64,000 nucleotides of DNA from Mesostigma viride (lineage: Eukaryota; Streptophyta; Mesostigmatophyceae; Mesostigmatales; Mesostigmataceae), in NCBI GenBank assembly GCA_009746045.1, contig RPFO01000026.1, positions 3,666,563 through 3,730,562 of the forward strand, given 5' to 3'. The notes under the pieces were generated by a model. That model was not told the DNA's origin and did no database searches. It worked only from the letters and a program-made list of their open reading frames with translations. The position numbers and the translations under genes are program-made. This document shows positions 26,959 to 39,149 of this stretch, in pieces (positions within the stretch are counted from its first letter, which is position 1; each line of letters begins with the position of its first letter).

Positions 26959-29900
26959 TCATATAGGGGGAAGTAGCCCCTTGGTTGGCCTTCCCTTGGG
27001 GCTGATTTCGCCTCCATCACTCGTGCAACCATCACTCTCCATCGCAGCCACACCAGCCCCGTTCGCAGCAGCAGCGGCAGCCTCTGCGCGGCCTCGTTCC
27101 CGAGCGTCTTCTGGCGTTGGTATCCGTTCCAGATAGTGGGGCACTCTTTCCCCCTTGCTGCGGATATAGCCTGCAAACGAAAATTGTCCACGTGCCAGCA
27201 AGCAGCAGTCAGCCCAACACGTGTCCCAGACAGCAACGTCAGCCGGTGACCCGGTGTGTCGGGAGCCACACCAACAGCTTGCAATGTGAACATGTGTTTT
27301 CCATTTTGATGGGAACTGGCTGACCACACACACAGTTCCTCCAACGCCAAGGGCAAAACCAGCCTATGCTTATACCAGGCGCCGTGGAAAAACAAATTTT
27401 GGGTAGGAGACTACCAAGAGGATGACATTTAATTCATTTCACAACTACTACAAACAGAAGCGCACACCAAATTATTGCTGTGCCGCCGCTTTCCCCTGCC
27501 CCTCTCCTGCCCCCCTCCCTCCTCCCCCCCCCCCCCGGCCGCTCCCCTCACTGCCACCTCACCTTTGTACACTTTGCTGACATAGTAGCTGCCCAGCGCC
27601 AGGGAGTTCTCAGGGGATCCCGACGCCCCCTCATGGCCCCCTTTCCCCTTGGCCTTGCCCGCGTGCGCGTGGCCCCCCTCGTCGCCCTCGGGACCGTCAC
27701 GGATGTGGAACTGCAGGAAAGAGGGAGGGGTGCGGGAAAGGGATGCACGGGGGTGGGAGCAGGCAGAGAGCGACAGACACGCGCACAGACGACATTTATA
27801 GGATGAAACATAATATATATATTTTTAAAAATGCTACTACTACAAATGCTTATTCCAATGCGGTTGTGGAACTGCAGCTGTTGGGGGGCAGCAGGAAATG
27901 ACACAGGAAAGACAAAGGCAGACACGGGGGAGTGCCTGAACTAGGGAGACGGCAAAGTCAAAGACAACGACATGCTAGTGTGCACAGATGATGACACGAC
28001 TACGATGGTGATACATCGATCCCACGAGGTCATTAGGGCCAAAGCCATCACAGGCAGGAACAAGACTGTGTGCGAGCCTCCGCCCTGGAGCTCCACTCCA
28101 ACCCTGCCTCACCCCTTTCAAGCACCCACCCGTCACCCACAACCCTGCTACAAACTAAGCCCCTACTTTAGCAACTAACCCCCCACACACACTTCCACCA
28201 TAGCCCCACGCTTACTCCCCCCCCCCACACACACATGCCACACACACACACACCAACCCTTCCCCACCTCAACCCCTCCCAACCCCTCTTCTCAACCCCC
28301 AACACCCCGTCTCGTTCCCCCCACCCACCCCCTCCCCTTGGACCCCTTCCTCTTCCCCCGCCCACATCACCGACCTTGTCGGGGTCGAGGTACCACGCGC
28401 CAAACTGCATGCGTCGCCGCCGGCTCTCGGCCAACTTCTGTCGCCGTTCACCCTCGTGGCGCATGTTTGAGTCCATGCCCACGCCAAACCCGCCCGGCTC
28501 GGTCTTGTCGCTGCGTGTGCGGCCGTGCGCCCAGGGCCCGTTGTCCAGGTCATTGATGTGGGGACGCGCCTGGCGACGCGAAGCAAGAACAACTCCGCAA
28601 CGATTCCACGGTGACGCAGGCCCATCAGATCCAGGCCAATCACAGTCAAACCCAAGATACGTTCAGGTCCATCATGTCAGGTCCATAATTTTCGAATCGA
28701 ACAGTTGATGTTGGGAACGTGCATGGGCGTTGCGGGTGTGTTTATGCAAGGCGAGAGTATTCGAATCATACTCTCGTGGCAGGAGTGTTTGAATAATGCT
28801 AGCATGGCAGGAGTGTTTGAAATTACACTCATGGCAAGGGTATTCTATGCGGACGGGAAGACGTCTCACTCAACATCGTGGCATCGACGCCACGCACGCC
28901 CACGTCCAGATGCCTGATAAGCGTTTGTGGAGGCAAGAAGGTCCCAAGCATGATGGCAGCTGCTCAGACAAAGACTGATAACAAGAAACGAACTAAATAA
29001 TCACTCCACAGCGACTAAGCCGGATAACTCCCGAAAGGCTTGCGTCTAGGGTCCCCAGCAAACACATTTATGACCATTGAAGATCCTCTACATTTTTACT
29101 TACTATTGGGTTTTCGGAATATTGAGTTTTTGGACTATTGGCGGTTCCTGTTGCCACACCCACGCCGTACCTCTGCCTACCCCCACCCCATACCCCCACC
29201 CCTCTCCTGCACCACCCCACTTTCCATACTTCCACCAACCCCCTGCCACCCCTCCCGCCACCCCCCGCCACCCCATCCCTTACCTGAGCCACCCCCGGGT
29301 CGGACGCGTACATCTCATCCCGCAGAAACCCTTGGCCGCCCCCCCCCTGCTGCGGCGGCTGCCGGAGGGTGACGAACATCGCCCCCGTGTCCAGTGCTTT
29401 AACCGCCTCGGGAGACACAACCTGGCCAGGGGGAGGGGGGTAATGCCGGGGCGAGGAGAGGCCAAAGCCGACCGGGCTGTCGGCCCGTCCTCCAATCCCC
29501 CCTGCGCCACCTCGTTTCGCGAGCGGGCTGGTGACTTTGTTGCCAACTGTCATCCGGCGGTTGAGCACCTCGGGGGGCAGGTCGGTGGATAGCCGCACGC
29601 GGGTGGTGGGCAGCCAGCCTACCACCTGCAGGGGGGACACGTATATGGGGGGTATGTACCCAGGGGGTATACATCAAAGAGACAGCTGTGTGGTCAGAAG
29701 GCATCTACAAGAAGGGGAAGGTAGCTATGGGCAGACGATAATCATAGATGGTCGACGGTAATGCATTCTACACTGGTGAGCCTCAGAGAGGAGGGCGATG
29801 CTATGGCGAGGATGTCAATTCAGCTATGAAGAGGTCCTGCATTCGAATCATAGTAGTGTACAATTTCAACAATAGTACCGTTCAAACATCGAACTCCTGA

Positions 29901-31386
29901 CTGGGCTGACCCATTCTCCAACATCGCATGTGCCTCACCATATCCCAGCAATGGCCTCTTTCTTTTTTCCATTTTTGTTTTCTTATCATTATTCTCCTTA
30001 TTACTATTACTCTTTACTTTTTTATGTATTATTGTTATTACTATTATTTACATTTTCTTTTCTATATTTCATTCTTTGTTTTTATCTTTCACAAGTGTAT
30101 CCCGTAGGGCTCCGCCCCTAATAAAAAAGAAGCTTTTTTGCAAGACGTGAGACGTCCTATCTAAATTCGACCCCTACTGACCTAGGCTATTCCCACCCAT
30201 TGATCTGCCATAGATGACTTCCAAGTTCCACTAATAAGAGGTCGCATTCCCACGTCGCCGGTCTTTGGATCCACTGTTAATAACCCTGTCTGACAGCCGT
30301 CAACCGGCGCAGGAATAAACTCAACTCAACCTCGACGTCGCCGGTCACATTCCCGCCCCCCCATGCGGATCCCGTGAAGTAGAATCCCGTGTAAAAGAAT
30401 CCTGTGGAGTAGACTCCCGTCAAGTTTATCCCGTCAACAGTATCCCGTCCAGCAGTCGTCAATCAATCCCGTCAATCCCGTCAATCCCGTCAATCCCGTC
30501 AATCCAGCGGCGGAGTTCAGTGAATCTCTGCCCACGATCCTTGTGATTATGTCAGGTAAACCCCATCAAGTAGCTCCCGTAAAAAAGGCCCTGCTGAAGT
30601 TGGATCTCGTCAACTAAATGAAATAATTCCGTCAACCAATCCCATCAAGCATCGGCGTTCAGTGTACTTCCTCGATCGTCCGTCAGCTTGTCTTCCCCGG
30701 CCGTCCCCCTCCGTCGGGCTTTCCTTCCCGATCTCGACGCACCCGTCATCCACAGCCCAGCTGCCGTTCCCATTCCTGAGTATCGATTCCTTTCTGATAC
30801 ATTTTGCATATCCCAACTCTGAGAAGGTAGTAGGTAGGAATGGCGAATTTTTCGACGATTATTTGCCGTGACCGTTGAGAAGCTCGGTTTATAGGGTAGG
30901 ATCTTTTTTTCCCTTTTCATTTATACTTTCCTACCTTTTTGGTTTTTCTTGTAACCCCTTCGTGTGTGTGTTCTCTTTTTCCTTCTTAGTTTTGATTGAT
31001 GCTGTTTTTTTTTTTTTTTTTTACCTTTTTGGTTTGTTACCATCTGTACATGCAGGTCTTCCTACAGATAGCCACGCGGCTCCCACGGTCTTCGGGTCTT
31101 TCCTGTCAGACAACTACCCTAGTCCTTCCACGGCGTTGGATTGCCATGCGTCCAGGAATCGTGGTCTCACTTAGTATGGGGTGGAAAAGTATCATGTGTG
31201 TGAGGGTGTGGATCAGCATGATCTGGTCCTTGCTGGTTGACTGGATGTGGTGTGGCTGTTGGTCGAGGGTGTGGGCAAGAGCAGCGATCCAATACTGACA
31301 GAACCCTGAAGAAAGTGAGGGCACTCCTGCGGGCACCCGAGGAAAGTGAGGGCATCCAGTCTGTGCATGAAGAAAAAGAAAAAGGG

Positions 31387-31424
<38 letters not shown>

Positions 31425-32285
31425 AGGGGTTTTACTGAGGAACGGGGTCATTTATTGTTCACCCATTCCATCATTCAAGTGCATCGATTGGGGGAGCGAA
31501 GAAAATTTACGTTTGCATGTCCGTCTCTGTTTGCCACTCATCTCAAACCAAGTGGAATGGGTGCCTGCGCCCCTCACACCCCGTAAGTGTTGTTAGCAAC
31601 ATGTCGCATGCATCAGAGTCCGACGCATCCGCGTGCGGCGAATCAGGAAATTAATCCCGCGCATCTGAAATCTGACATATAATATTTAGGCTGCGCATCC
31701 GACCTCTGAGTTCTGATGATTACCAACTCCTCATGCATCACACACTCAATGCGTCAGACTGGCGGCCACAGGTTCGCCGCGTACATTTCCAGACGCCACA
31801 CCAGGCCTGCACCTGGGCAATTTATCGTACTGAGTTGGGTTGAAACCCTAAATAACCAAACTGTACTTTAGATCCAGTTGAGTTCCCGCCACCGACTTCC
31901 ATGGTCCGACGCACCACCAATGGCGCGCATCAGGCGTCTGACGCATGCCAAGAAAAACAACTACAAACATGGGCCCCCGTTGGCCACTCACCGAGGGTCC
32001 CTGGGAGTTGTCCCGTTCCGAGTCCCTGTTGTACCAGTTGCTGCCCGAGTCTTCCAGTGATTCATCCTCGTTGGGGGACTCCTCACTGCCCCCACCTCCC
32101 TTGTCCTTGTTAGGGGCCTTCTCCTTAAAGCTGGCCCCAATTGACTGGGTGAGGGGGATCTCGCACATGTCCCGCACATGGGGTTATTTAGTAGCAAGAT
32201 GGGGTAGCTTGTCACACAGCATTCGCACATGTCCCAGAGTGGCGGTGTGATGGCATTACGCAAATGGATCACACATAAAAGATTC

Positions 32286-32331
<46 letters not shown>

Positions 32332-33361
32332 TCTCTCTCTCCCCCCCCCCCCCCCCCGTCCCTCCCTCCCTCCCTCCCTCCCTCTCTCCCCATCTCCCTC
32401 TCTCTCTCATGAGCAGGATGGAGAGGTATTTTGAGCATGGCATCAAGCACATGCCCCGGGAAGTGGCAAGAGGAGTGGCATTTTTGCTTAGGTTCCAGGA
32501 AAAAGGATTGGGATGTCAGACAGGCTTCAGGAAGTGGCAAGTGGCAGTTCACACACGGTCCCACACACTCCAAGCACGGTCGAGTGGTGGTTCGCCCAGG
32601 CCGTAGCAGCCAGGTGAGTGGCGTGTGGGACAAGTCTCCATACATTGGGAAGGCAGGCTTGGTTTCAGAATCGGGACGTTGGTTTCTATGGGCAGCAGCA
32701 AACACATTCACTTCGAAGGGTCTCCAAGTCTATATGTAGCAGCATGTGGTTAAGCGATTGCAAGGACTGACATTAAAAAAGGCACTCGCGATCGCTGCTC
32801 TGTACCGGGTGACCTTTGGGCATACTTGCTAGAAACCAAATGACTGAAGCACAGAGAAGATTAATTGACTACTACTCCGCTATACTAACTAATGTCCCAG
32901 CAAAGAGCTGCTTCTGGTCTAGTTCTGCTGCCATCACGCAAGCCTTCCCCACTGCCACATGCAAAAGCCCACAAGGCACATGTGCTGGCAGCAAGTGCCT
33001 TATCTCCCACAAACTTTGGATGCTTGCGCGCCGTGTGGGAACGCACCCCACTTCTTGCCAAGCTCGCAGTATGTGACAAAACTCTTCCGAGGGGGGACCC
33101 TGGCTCGGTCGGCGCCAGGGACGGCACCGCCGGTTCCGCCGAAGGTCCCGAACGGTCCTCGACTTTCCTCCCTCGTTTCTCGCTCTTGGCATTCTGGGAA
33201 GCGACCGCCAACCGCGCTTCTTCGACTGCAGCTTTAGCACTGGCAGCAGTTGCTAGGGCAGCGCTCCGAACTGTTTGTTCTACCCCCTTCTTCTTGTTGG
33301 CCAGGCTCCTGGCCGGCGATTGCGAGCTCGACCGGCTAAGAATAGCCTCGGAATCCAGCAT
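26959..33361 (-). CDS. FAM47-like host protein, six or more exons
   Basis: Exons inferred from open frame plus splice sites: about 33100-33361 (start MLDSEAILSRSSSQS), 31992-32144, 29284-29625, 28375-28569, 27563-27710, 26959-27170. Phases agree from exon 2 on: exons 2-5 start in phase 0 and the last junction splits a Gly codon. Two motifs match the FAM47 family as I remember it: FGAWYLDPDK at the end of exon 4, and GYIRSKGERVPHYLERI at the start of the last exon. Exon 1 is Ala/Lys-rich and helical, exon 2 acidic (SEESPNEDESLED). FAM47 is poorly understood; a link to PRMT5 has been reported for the human member. Weak points: the exon 1 donor is unresolved and the exon 4 donor (AAG/GTCGGT) is non-consensus. 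About 430 residues in total. Confidence 0.6.
30264..30330. repeat. Dispersed repeat, copy 1 (inside intron)
   Basis: GGATCCACTGTTAAT, ATAACCCTGTC and CCGGCGCAGGAAT recur at 34345-34420 in the same orientation with small differences. Confidence 0.6.
30360..30510. repeat. CCCGTCAAT minisatellite
   Basis: Four to five perfect 9-bp CCCGTCAAT units at about 30466-30505, preceded by degenerate ATCCCGT-containing units from about 30365. Lies in an intron of the FAM47-like gene. Confidence 0.75.
31388..31423. repeat. Poly-G run of 36
   Basis: Uninterrupted G36 on the + strand in an intron of the FAM47-like gene, so C36 in the transcript. Confidence 0.95.
32288..32408. repeat. CT / C / CCCT low-complexity tract
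   Basis: (CT)n, then C17, then (CCCT)n, then more CT, in the intron between exons 1 and 2 of the FAM47-like gene. On the transcribed strand this is a purine-rich GA/G tract. Confidence 0.95.
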
Positions 33362-34344
33362 CGGTACCCGACAACTTAAAGAGTCCGCTCCTTTTGTGTA
33401 GGTCTTTACAATTAATGGCGACTTTCCCGATGTCTAAGCTAAGCATCCCCCCATTCGAGGGTCGATTCCGTGCAATGCCTTGTAGACAACACCAAATTAC
33501 GCGGCATTGTTGTGCCAAATTACACGTACTACATCTCTTCACACGAAGACATAAAAATTCTCCATTGTGCATCCACGCCCGAAATACATGTGCAGCGTGC
33601 TATTTCTGTAAGCGGTTCAAAGCATCCCAGCAACTCACAAGAAACGCATCGACGACAAAACGGAAAAATGCCGTCCTTAATAATCTGTTTCCAACACGTA
33701 GTTAGAAAACGTACGCTTGGGTACACCTCGGTTTAAGTATGTAGTTCCTGAAAGCAACACACCGCTTGCGTTCTGGCAGCGAGTTTGTCCCTACCTATTT
33801 GTGGTCAAATCATATATAACCTCCATTTCTGGCAAGCAGCCTCGTGGCACGAACAGGGCACGAACTAGGTAGAAAACGCATTTCTGAGCGTTCTCAGTTC
33901 TCGTCCCCCTGCACGGCTCACCCAACTATTTCCGCATCGCTGAAACGAGACGGCCTGGGTCCAGATACTTTACTTCCAGAGTTCCAGTGCAGTACGTCGC
34001 TTGCACAATTTAGTTGGGCATGCATTATCAGCATCCATGCCCGTACCTGTCCGAGAGAAACTTACCGGGAGAAACTAGTGACGACGTAGTTTTTTGTCGA
34101 CATGCCGCGCCGTGGCATGGCAAAAAGACTGGCACGCAAGTAGTTGACAACACATACTGTACAACAGGTGCACAGTAGGACTAGCTCATGGGCCCGGACT
34201 AGCTTATGCAGGGGTCAAGTCCTTTTCTCAACTGTTTGCCACCCCCTTGAGGTCGGACCAGCGTATGGATCCACTGTTTTCCAGATAAATAGGTGTACGT
34301 TTATTCCAAATATAACCAATAGTTAATCCCTGCTAAGCCTAGTT

Positions 34345-34420
34345 AATGGATCCACTGTTAATCAAGTGATAACCCTGTCGGACCACCGGCGCGGGAATCA
34401 ACTCAAGTTACTCAACTCAA
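34345..34420. repeat. Dispersed repeat, copy 2
   Basis: Second copy of the repeat at 30264-30330; a further GGATCCACTGTTTTCC lies at about 34265. Confidence 0.6.
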
Positions 34421-34570
34421 GTCCAGTTTGGCAGTTTCAGGCACTATGCCGATTGCCGGCACCTCGCGCAATCGCCTCTTCTTGCGAGCCTGAGGTTATG
34501 GCACTTGTTCCAACAAATAAACAACATATATATGTACGTAATATGTATGTCAAATGGCACATTGTTATCG

Positions 34571-34692
34571 CGATTCGTTCATACGAGGCAGAACACACCG
34601 CATCCCATCAGACCTGCGAAGTTAAGCTGCCTTGGGCCAGTCGGTTTAGTAGTGTGATCGATGACGGCACGTGAATCCCCGGTGACGAATTG
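34571..34692 (+). rRNA. 5S ribosomal RNA-like gene
   Basis: 122 nt. The most conserved 5S block is present: CATCCCATCAGACCTGCGAA followed by GTTAAGC and CTTGGG, which also includes the A-box of the internal polymerase III promoter. The ends 34571-34579 and 34684-34692 pair over 9 bp (two or more G-U), forming helix I. A T5 run at 34699-34703 is the expected terminator. The 3' half (TAGTAGTGTGATCGATGACG) is more diverged than usual, so this may be a variant or a pseudogene. Only one copy is seen, not an array. Confidence 0.78.
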
Positions 34693-34709
34693 TTCTGATT
34701 TTTGCGTTC

Positions 34710-35440
34710 CTCACCGCCTCTTTTGATTGGGTAGGAGGTGCCCTGATCCATGCACTTTTTTGCCAGCTACCAACGCATACACGGCTACCCTGCCGTCCCA
34801 CAACTGACAAATGAGTCGGTCCCCCTACACCATTGCACCCTGCCGACCCCACCCCCGCTGCCCGGCCCCGCCATAATTATAAGATAAGCATAATTATAAG
34901 CCTGGATTCATTTGCAGATCACGTTTTCCGCGGACCGGCACTGAACGCAAATCATGGTTTTCACCTTTGCGGCGTGCCAAATCAGAATCAGAATAAGATG
35001 ACTCCTCCCAACCACCCACACAAACCATAACCAACTCTCTCACGATCATGTGACCTACGCACGCGATCCGTCCCTACCACTGCCCACTGTGTCCCACAAC
35101 TACTACCTAGTCACTACCCTATTATAACAAGGTCTACCTGCATTAACCCCTCCACCGTCTCTGACTCGTGACTAAAATGAGTCACGAGTTGTACAGTATG
35201 CCACAGGTGCCCCCATTCGGCCTAATTATTTTTTCTAGACCATACTAAGAACCAATTAGCATAACCATATTAGGGCCCACCTGGGGGTATACTTGGTGGT
35301 CCCAGTGCTACTAAGGCCTCCCTGCTCTATAAATAGCTCCCCCCTCAGGGGGTATGGTGAGTGTGCGCGGTGACACCCTTATAATGGATGATATAGACCC
35401 CTTTCCTCGATGAGTTGATCCTGGGGTTGGTTTTGTAGAT
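34710..35440. other. Non-coding stretch
   Basis: No gene recognised. Contains an imperfect palindrome at 35163-35190 around GACTCGTGACTAAAATGAGTCACGAGT. Confidence 0.4.
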
Positions 35441-35499
35441 AGATTTTTTAGTTAGGATGGGATACAAACACTAAAAATTGTAACTGCCCCAGGGACCCA

Positions 35500-36000
35500 T
35501 CAGCTGGTGCTAAAAATAACTGGGTTATTAGTTGAGACGTATTTTGTGTACCTGTCCACGCACACCAACAGTTGCATGCCCCTGATGTGTTGGATATCAC
35601 ACTGCAGATCACCAATGCTCTGAGGTAGAGCCTTGGCATGTGATTTCCTGGGCTTGTTGGAGGACAACTGGCACTTACACCGTGAGGCAGCTTGCTGACA
35701 CGCCTTGAGAAGGGGTGCCCTGCCCATACGGAAGGCAAAGTTGTTTGACAGAGAAGTGGCATGCCCAAACATGTTGTGGATTCGGGCACCCAACTCCTGG
35801 TACACAGAGGAAGCAGTCCCTGGCACAGTCAGGACTGTGCTGTCAGGTTGTCCAGCATCACCATGCTGACTTCCATCCTGTTCTGACTCAGAGTCTGAGT
35901 CACCCTGCTCATGCCCAACACCTGGACCGCCAGCAGGGACCACATGCATACCACCAGAGGCCTTCACACCCCTCTGTGGTTGTACATTGGTTTCTCTCAA
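35500..36000 (-). pseudogene. Retroelement integrase fragment
   Basis: After an acidic, low-complexity N-terminal part, residues about 70-165 look like the start of an integrase: a His-rich/Cys pair module (HNMFGHATSL, then ACQQAASRCKC) followed by the first catalytic strand, DLQCDIQHIRGMQLLVCVDR and TKYV. The frame ends soon after, so the second Asp and the Glu are missing. Orientation matches the Gag remnant upstream at 36.3-37.4 kb; probably the same element. Superfamily not assigned. Confidence 0.55.
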
Positions 36001-36343
36001 TTAAATGAGAGGTCCACCCTCGTGCCCAGCACTAGGACGCATTGGGTCAGACATTCTTACAGCTGCACCAGCTGTCAAGGACGTCTTCATAGGAACCTGT
36101 ACCTCTCCAGGTGACCTGGGGCCACCCTGAACCTGGAGATCACCCTCTCTTTGCCCAGATATAAAATCTGCATTGGAGCACCTGGCCTCCCCCTTGGGTG
36201 AATTAAGGTGTGTAGGGGTTGCCTCAGACAGTCACTGCTCCTTGTTGTCTTCTTGCTGACTGCCCTTTGAAGGCTGGCCTGCCTGGGACTTGTTGTTGTT
36301 CTTGTTGTTGTTCAATTGTTGTTGTTTTTCTGGTTGCTGCCCT

Positions 36344-37350
36344 GGCCCTGGGTCTTCTTGAAGCTGGGACACTCCTTCTTGATGTGCCCCCACCCCTTGC
36401 ACAGGTAGCATTGTATCTTTTACTTGCCCTGGCCACTGCCCCCGTTGTCAGATGCGTTGCCCTGCTTGGGCTGACCACCCACCCGCCTGAACACCGACTT
36501 GGAGTGTGACCTCCCGTCAGGGTCGGGTGAATGATTGGCCTTTCGCTTGTTGTGGTTGCCCCTACGCCCTCCTTGGCTTCTGTCAGCCTCAGACGATTTG
36601 GAGCCCCCTGGTACGCCCACCTGCCTGGGTAGCCTTCACTGCTGGCACTCCACCCTCAAACAGCTCCTCTGCCTCGAGTGCTTGTTTGATTATGACCTTG
36701 TAGGCCTTGAGGGTTGAGTGTGGGGCACACAAGACCTTTAAAGAGCCACGTGTAGCCTTATCCAGCCCAGAGACCTTCAACCAGTTGGTCAGGGCTATGT
36801 TATCTGCCACGTTGAAACCGTGGGCCCTGCCTTCCTCAACCATTTTGCAATAGCTAAGGAAATTCTGGATGAGATCCCCCTTGACCTCCCACCCTTGATA
36901 CTTGTCTTGCCAATGGATGCCGACCTTCTTTCGCTGGTCTTCAAGCAACTCCTTCAGCTCAGCTACATACACTGCCCAGGCCTTGTTGGCCTTCTTACAT
37001 TCCCTGGTTAGGTCCTTGATCTGATCAGTGCACTTGCCAAACGTGCTGCTGCCTATCCAGATCTGATAGTAGTTGGTACCCCCGTACAAACTAGGAAACC
37101 CTTCCAGCCCTTCTACAAACTCTTCAGCCTGCTTAGGCTTAGAGTCAGATGTCACAGGTTGCAGCTGATTTACAATTAATAATCCCTGAGTGGTAAGGTC
37201 AAAACCATGAACAGCTTGTGTATTATTGTTGTGATGTACATTGGTAATTTCCCCGGTGACACCCACGTCATCTACGTGAGCTGTCCCACTACCAGCACCA
37301 CCATTATTATTGCCACTGACTAGGCCCTTGCTACGGCGCCCCTCAGCCAT
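36344..37350 (-). pseudogene. gag: Retroelement Gag remnant with zinc knuckle
   Basis: Start at 37350 (MAEGRRSKG). The 253-codon frame has a capsid-like region (ELKELLEDQRKKVGIHWQDK, FLSYCKMVEEG, IIKQALEAEELFEGG). The frame shifts at about 36610 to a Lys/Arg/Ser-rich part, meets an in-frame TAA at 36420-36422, and right behind it codes a CCHC knuckle, CYLCKGWGHIKKEC. Knuckle spacing is 2-4-4. Broken by one frameshift and the stop. Confidence 0.65.
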
Positions 37351-37474
37351 GGTAAACTACACCAGCTGTGTATATGGCCCTGAGCTAAGCAGCTGTAAAA
37401 CAAAAGACAGGTATATATGTACAATCTGTCAAAAAGCCGCCTGCTCCGGTGCCGACCGCGCCACCATGCCGAAT

Positions 37475-38260
37475 TCAGTCGAGACCACGAAAATCGCAGT
37501 AGTCGTAGTCGTAAATTGGATCGTTGGCGACAGGCGCAGGCCCCTCCTGGCCTTGCCCAACCTCAATCGTCACCGGAGTTTCGATGACGATGGGGTCCAA
37601 CCGACGGCCCGTCACCGGATCAATGCGGCGACGACGGCGGCGGGTGACGATGCGGAGCGGGTTGGTAAGAATCGTTAGAAAATCCCACCCGTCCGGCGCC
37701 CACTCTCGCAATGCAGACAAGAACGCGACAAGATTGAGCAGCAATTGCCGCTCACGCGTCCGGAAGCCTCGCGACAGCAACTGCAGAATCGCAAGGTCTT
37801 GAAACAGGTTGGTCGTGATCGTCGGAATGACGCCCGAACGAACCGACAGCCAGTTAGCGAGATTGCGCTGATAACCTGTAAGTGATGAAACCGCGTTGTC
37901 GATCTCCTCAGAGACCTCGGCAACCGCGCTGGGCGCTTGCAACCCCGCCCGTGTATGGACCTCGAAGTCCGCGAGCAAAGCTCGAATGGAATCAAGGTGA
38001 TCGCGAAACCCCGAAACAATCGAAGGTTGCGGAGGCGGGGGCGGCAGTCGTAAGCTTTGCAACAGTGTTTGCTGCTGAGCGCGTAGCTCCGAGCTGGACG
38101 CTACCGCCTGGTCAACAACACGCTGCCACGCCGGATTAAGAACCGGACGATCTTCACGAGCAGGAGTGGTCGAAGGACCAGCCGGAGATTCGGCGATGTC
38201 CGCTGGACTGCCCAAAATTTCAGAATCCCTCGGAATGCGGAACTCCATCGAGTCCGGCAT
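37475..38260 (-). CDS. Unidentified ORF, possible Gag
   Basis: Chosen start ATG 38258-38260 (MPDSMEFRIPRDSE), 261 residues, uninterrupted. Middle part is helical (SSELRAQQQTLLQSLRL, then AEVSEEIDNAVSSLTG), with an Arg-rich stretch (TRRRRRRIDPVTGRRL) near residue 215 and a Tyr/Asp tail. It starts about 20 bases from a possible LTR, the place of a gag gene, and the Arg-rich segment would suit nucleic-acid binding. No conserved motif identifies it. Confidence 0.4.
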   Translation of the reverse strand: MPDSMEFRIPRDSEILGSPADIAESPAGPSTTPAREDRPVLNPAWQRVVDQAVASSSELRAQQQTLLQSLRLPPPPPQPSIVSGFRDHLDSIRALLADFEVHTRAGLQAPSAVAEVSEEIDNAVSSLTGYQRNLANWLSVRSGVIPTITTNLFQDLAILQLLSRGFRTRERQLLLNLVAFLSALREWAPDGWDFLTILTNPLRIVTRRRRRRIDPVTGRRLDPIVIETPVTIEVGQGQEGPAPVANDPIYDYDYCDFRGLD

Positions 38261-38278
38261 TTTTCTTGTTACGAAGAT

Positions 38279-39080
38279 TGTAATACGAGTTGAGTGAGAG
38301 TTTAACCCCGAGGGAATCCATGGCTCTTGCAGGAAAGTTGCCTTTATTATAATAAGCAAACACAGACGTAAGTCACGTCAAGTCCGAGACTGCACGTAGC
38401 ACAGACGACAGGGTCGTTGTGCCAAGAGAGCGTGCACGCAAGAGCTAGCGTCCCGGTGCGACCAAGTCACACATATAGCTTGCTAGGGACGCGTCCAAGT
38501 ATTCAGCTGTACTGTCACAGCTGAACTGTCAATCAATTGCTTACACAGACTCTGGCACGCCTTTGGCGCGCAGATCTATCAATTGTCCATACGGCTAGTC
38601 CTGTGGACCTATCCGTACACTACTCAGCATCAATTGTCCCATAGGTCCTGGCGCGCTACAGCACGCCTACCTATCAATTGACCATCAAGTCCTGTACAAG
38701 TCCTGTCAACGTCCTGCGGACTATCAAAGTGACACTTGTACATCCTGTGTCCGTACGCGCCCACAGTGGCGCGCCGGGTACTGTCGGCACAGCCTAGGAA
38801 ACGTCATAACTTTTTCGTCCCGTAACCAAATGAGGCGTTCCAGGTGCCGTTGGAAAGAGCGTAACAATCTCTATCCATCTAACGTAAATCCTTTACGTTA
38901 ACTTTATTTCCCCACAGCTGTGCACCAGGGTACCCAAGTACCCCCTTGACTTTGACCAGGGTTTCCACCCTGATACGGTGGTCAACTACGGTCAGACAAG
39001 TGTCCTACGGATAGAGTGAATCTAGATCTTTTCGGTGGTCTAGTTGGTTCCCCAAAAAACCTTCACGCCAAATCCCTACA
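38279..39080 (-). repeat. Possible LTR
   Basis: On the minus strand the segment starts TGTAGGGATTTGG and ends CTCGTATTACA (TGTA...TACA), directly before the ORF at 37475-38260. No second copy lies in the window, and no primer site was recognised, so this is an inference from position and ends only. Confidence 0.3.
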
Positions 39081-39149
39081 GGGCGCACAAACTCGTGCAG
39101 AACGTGAGGCATGAGAAAAACTCGCAGTCGAAAATCGGCACGAGGACGG

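Noticed and set aside
29040-29592. + strand ORFs opposite exon 3
   Set aside because: Pro-rich shadows of the minus-strand FAM47-like exon and its C-rich intron.
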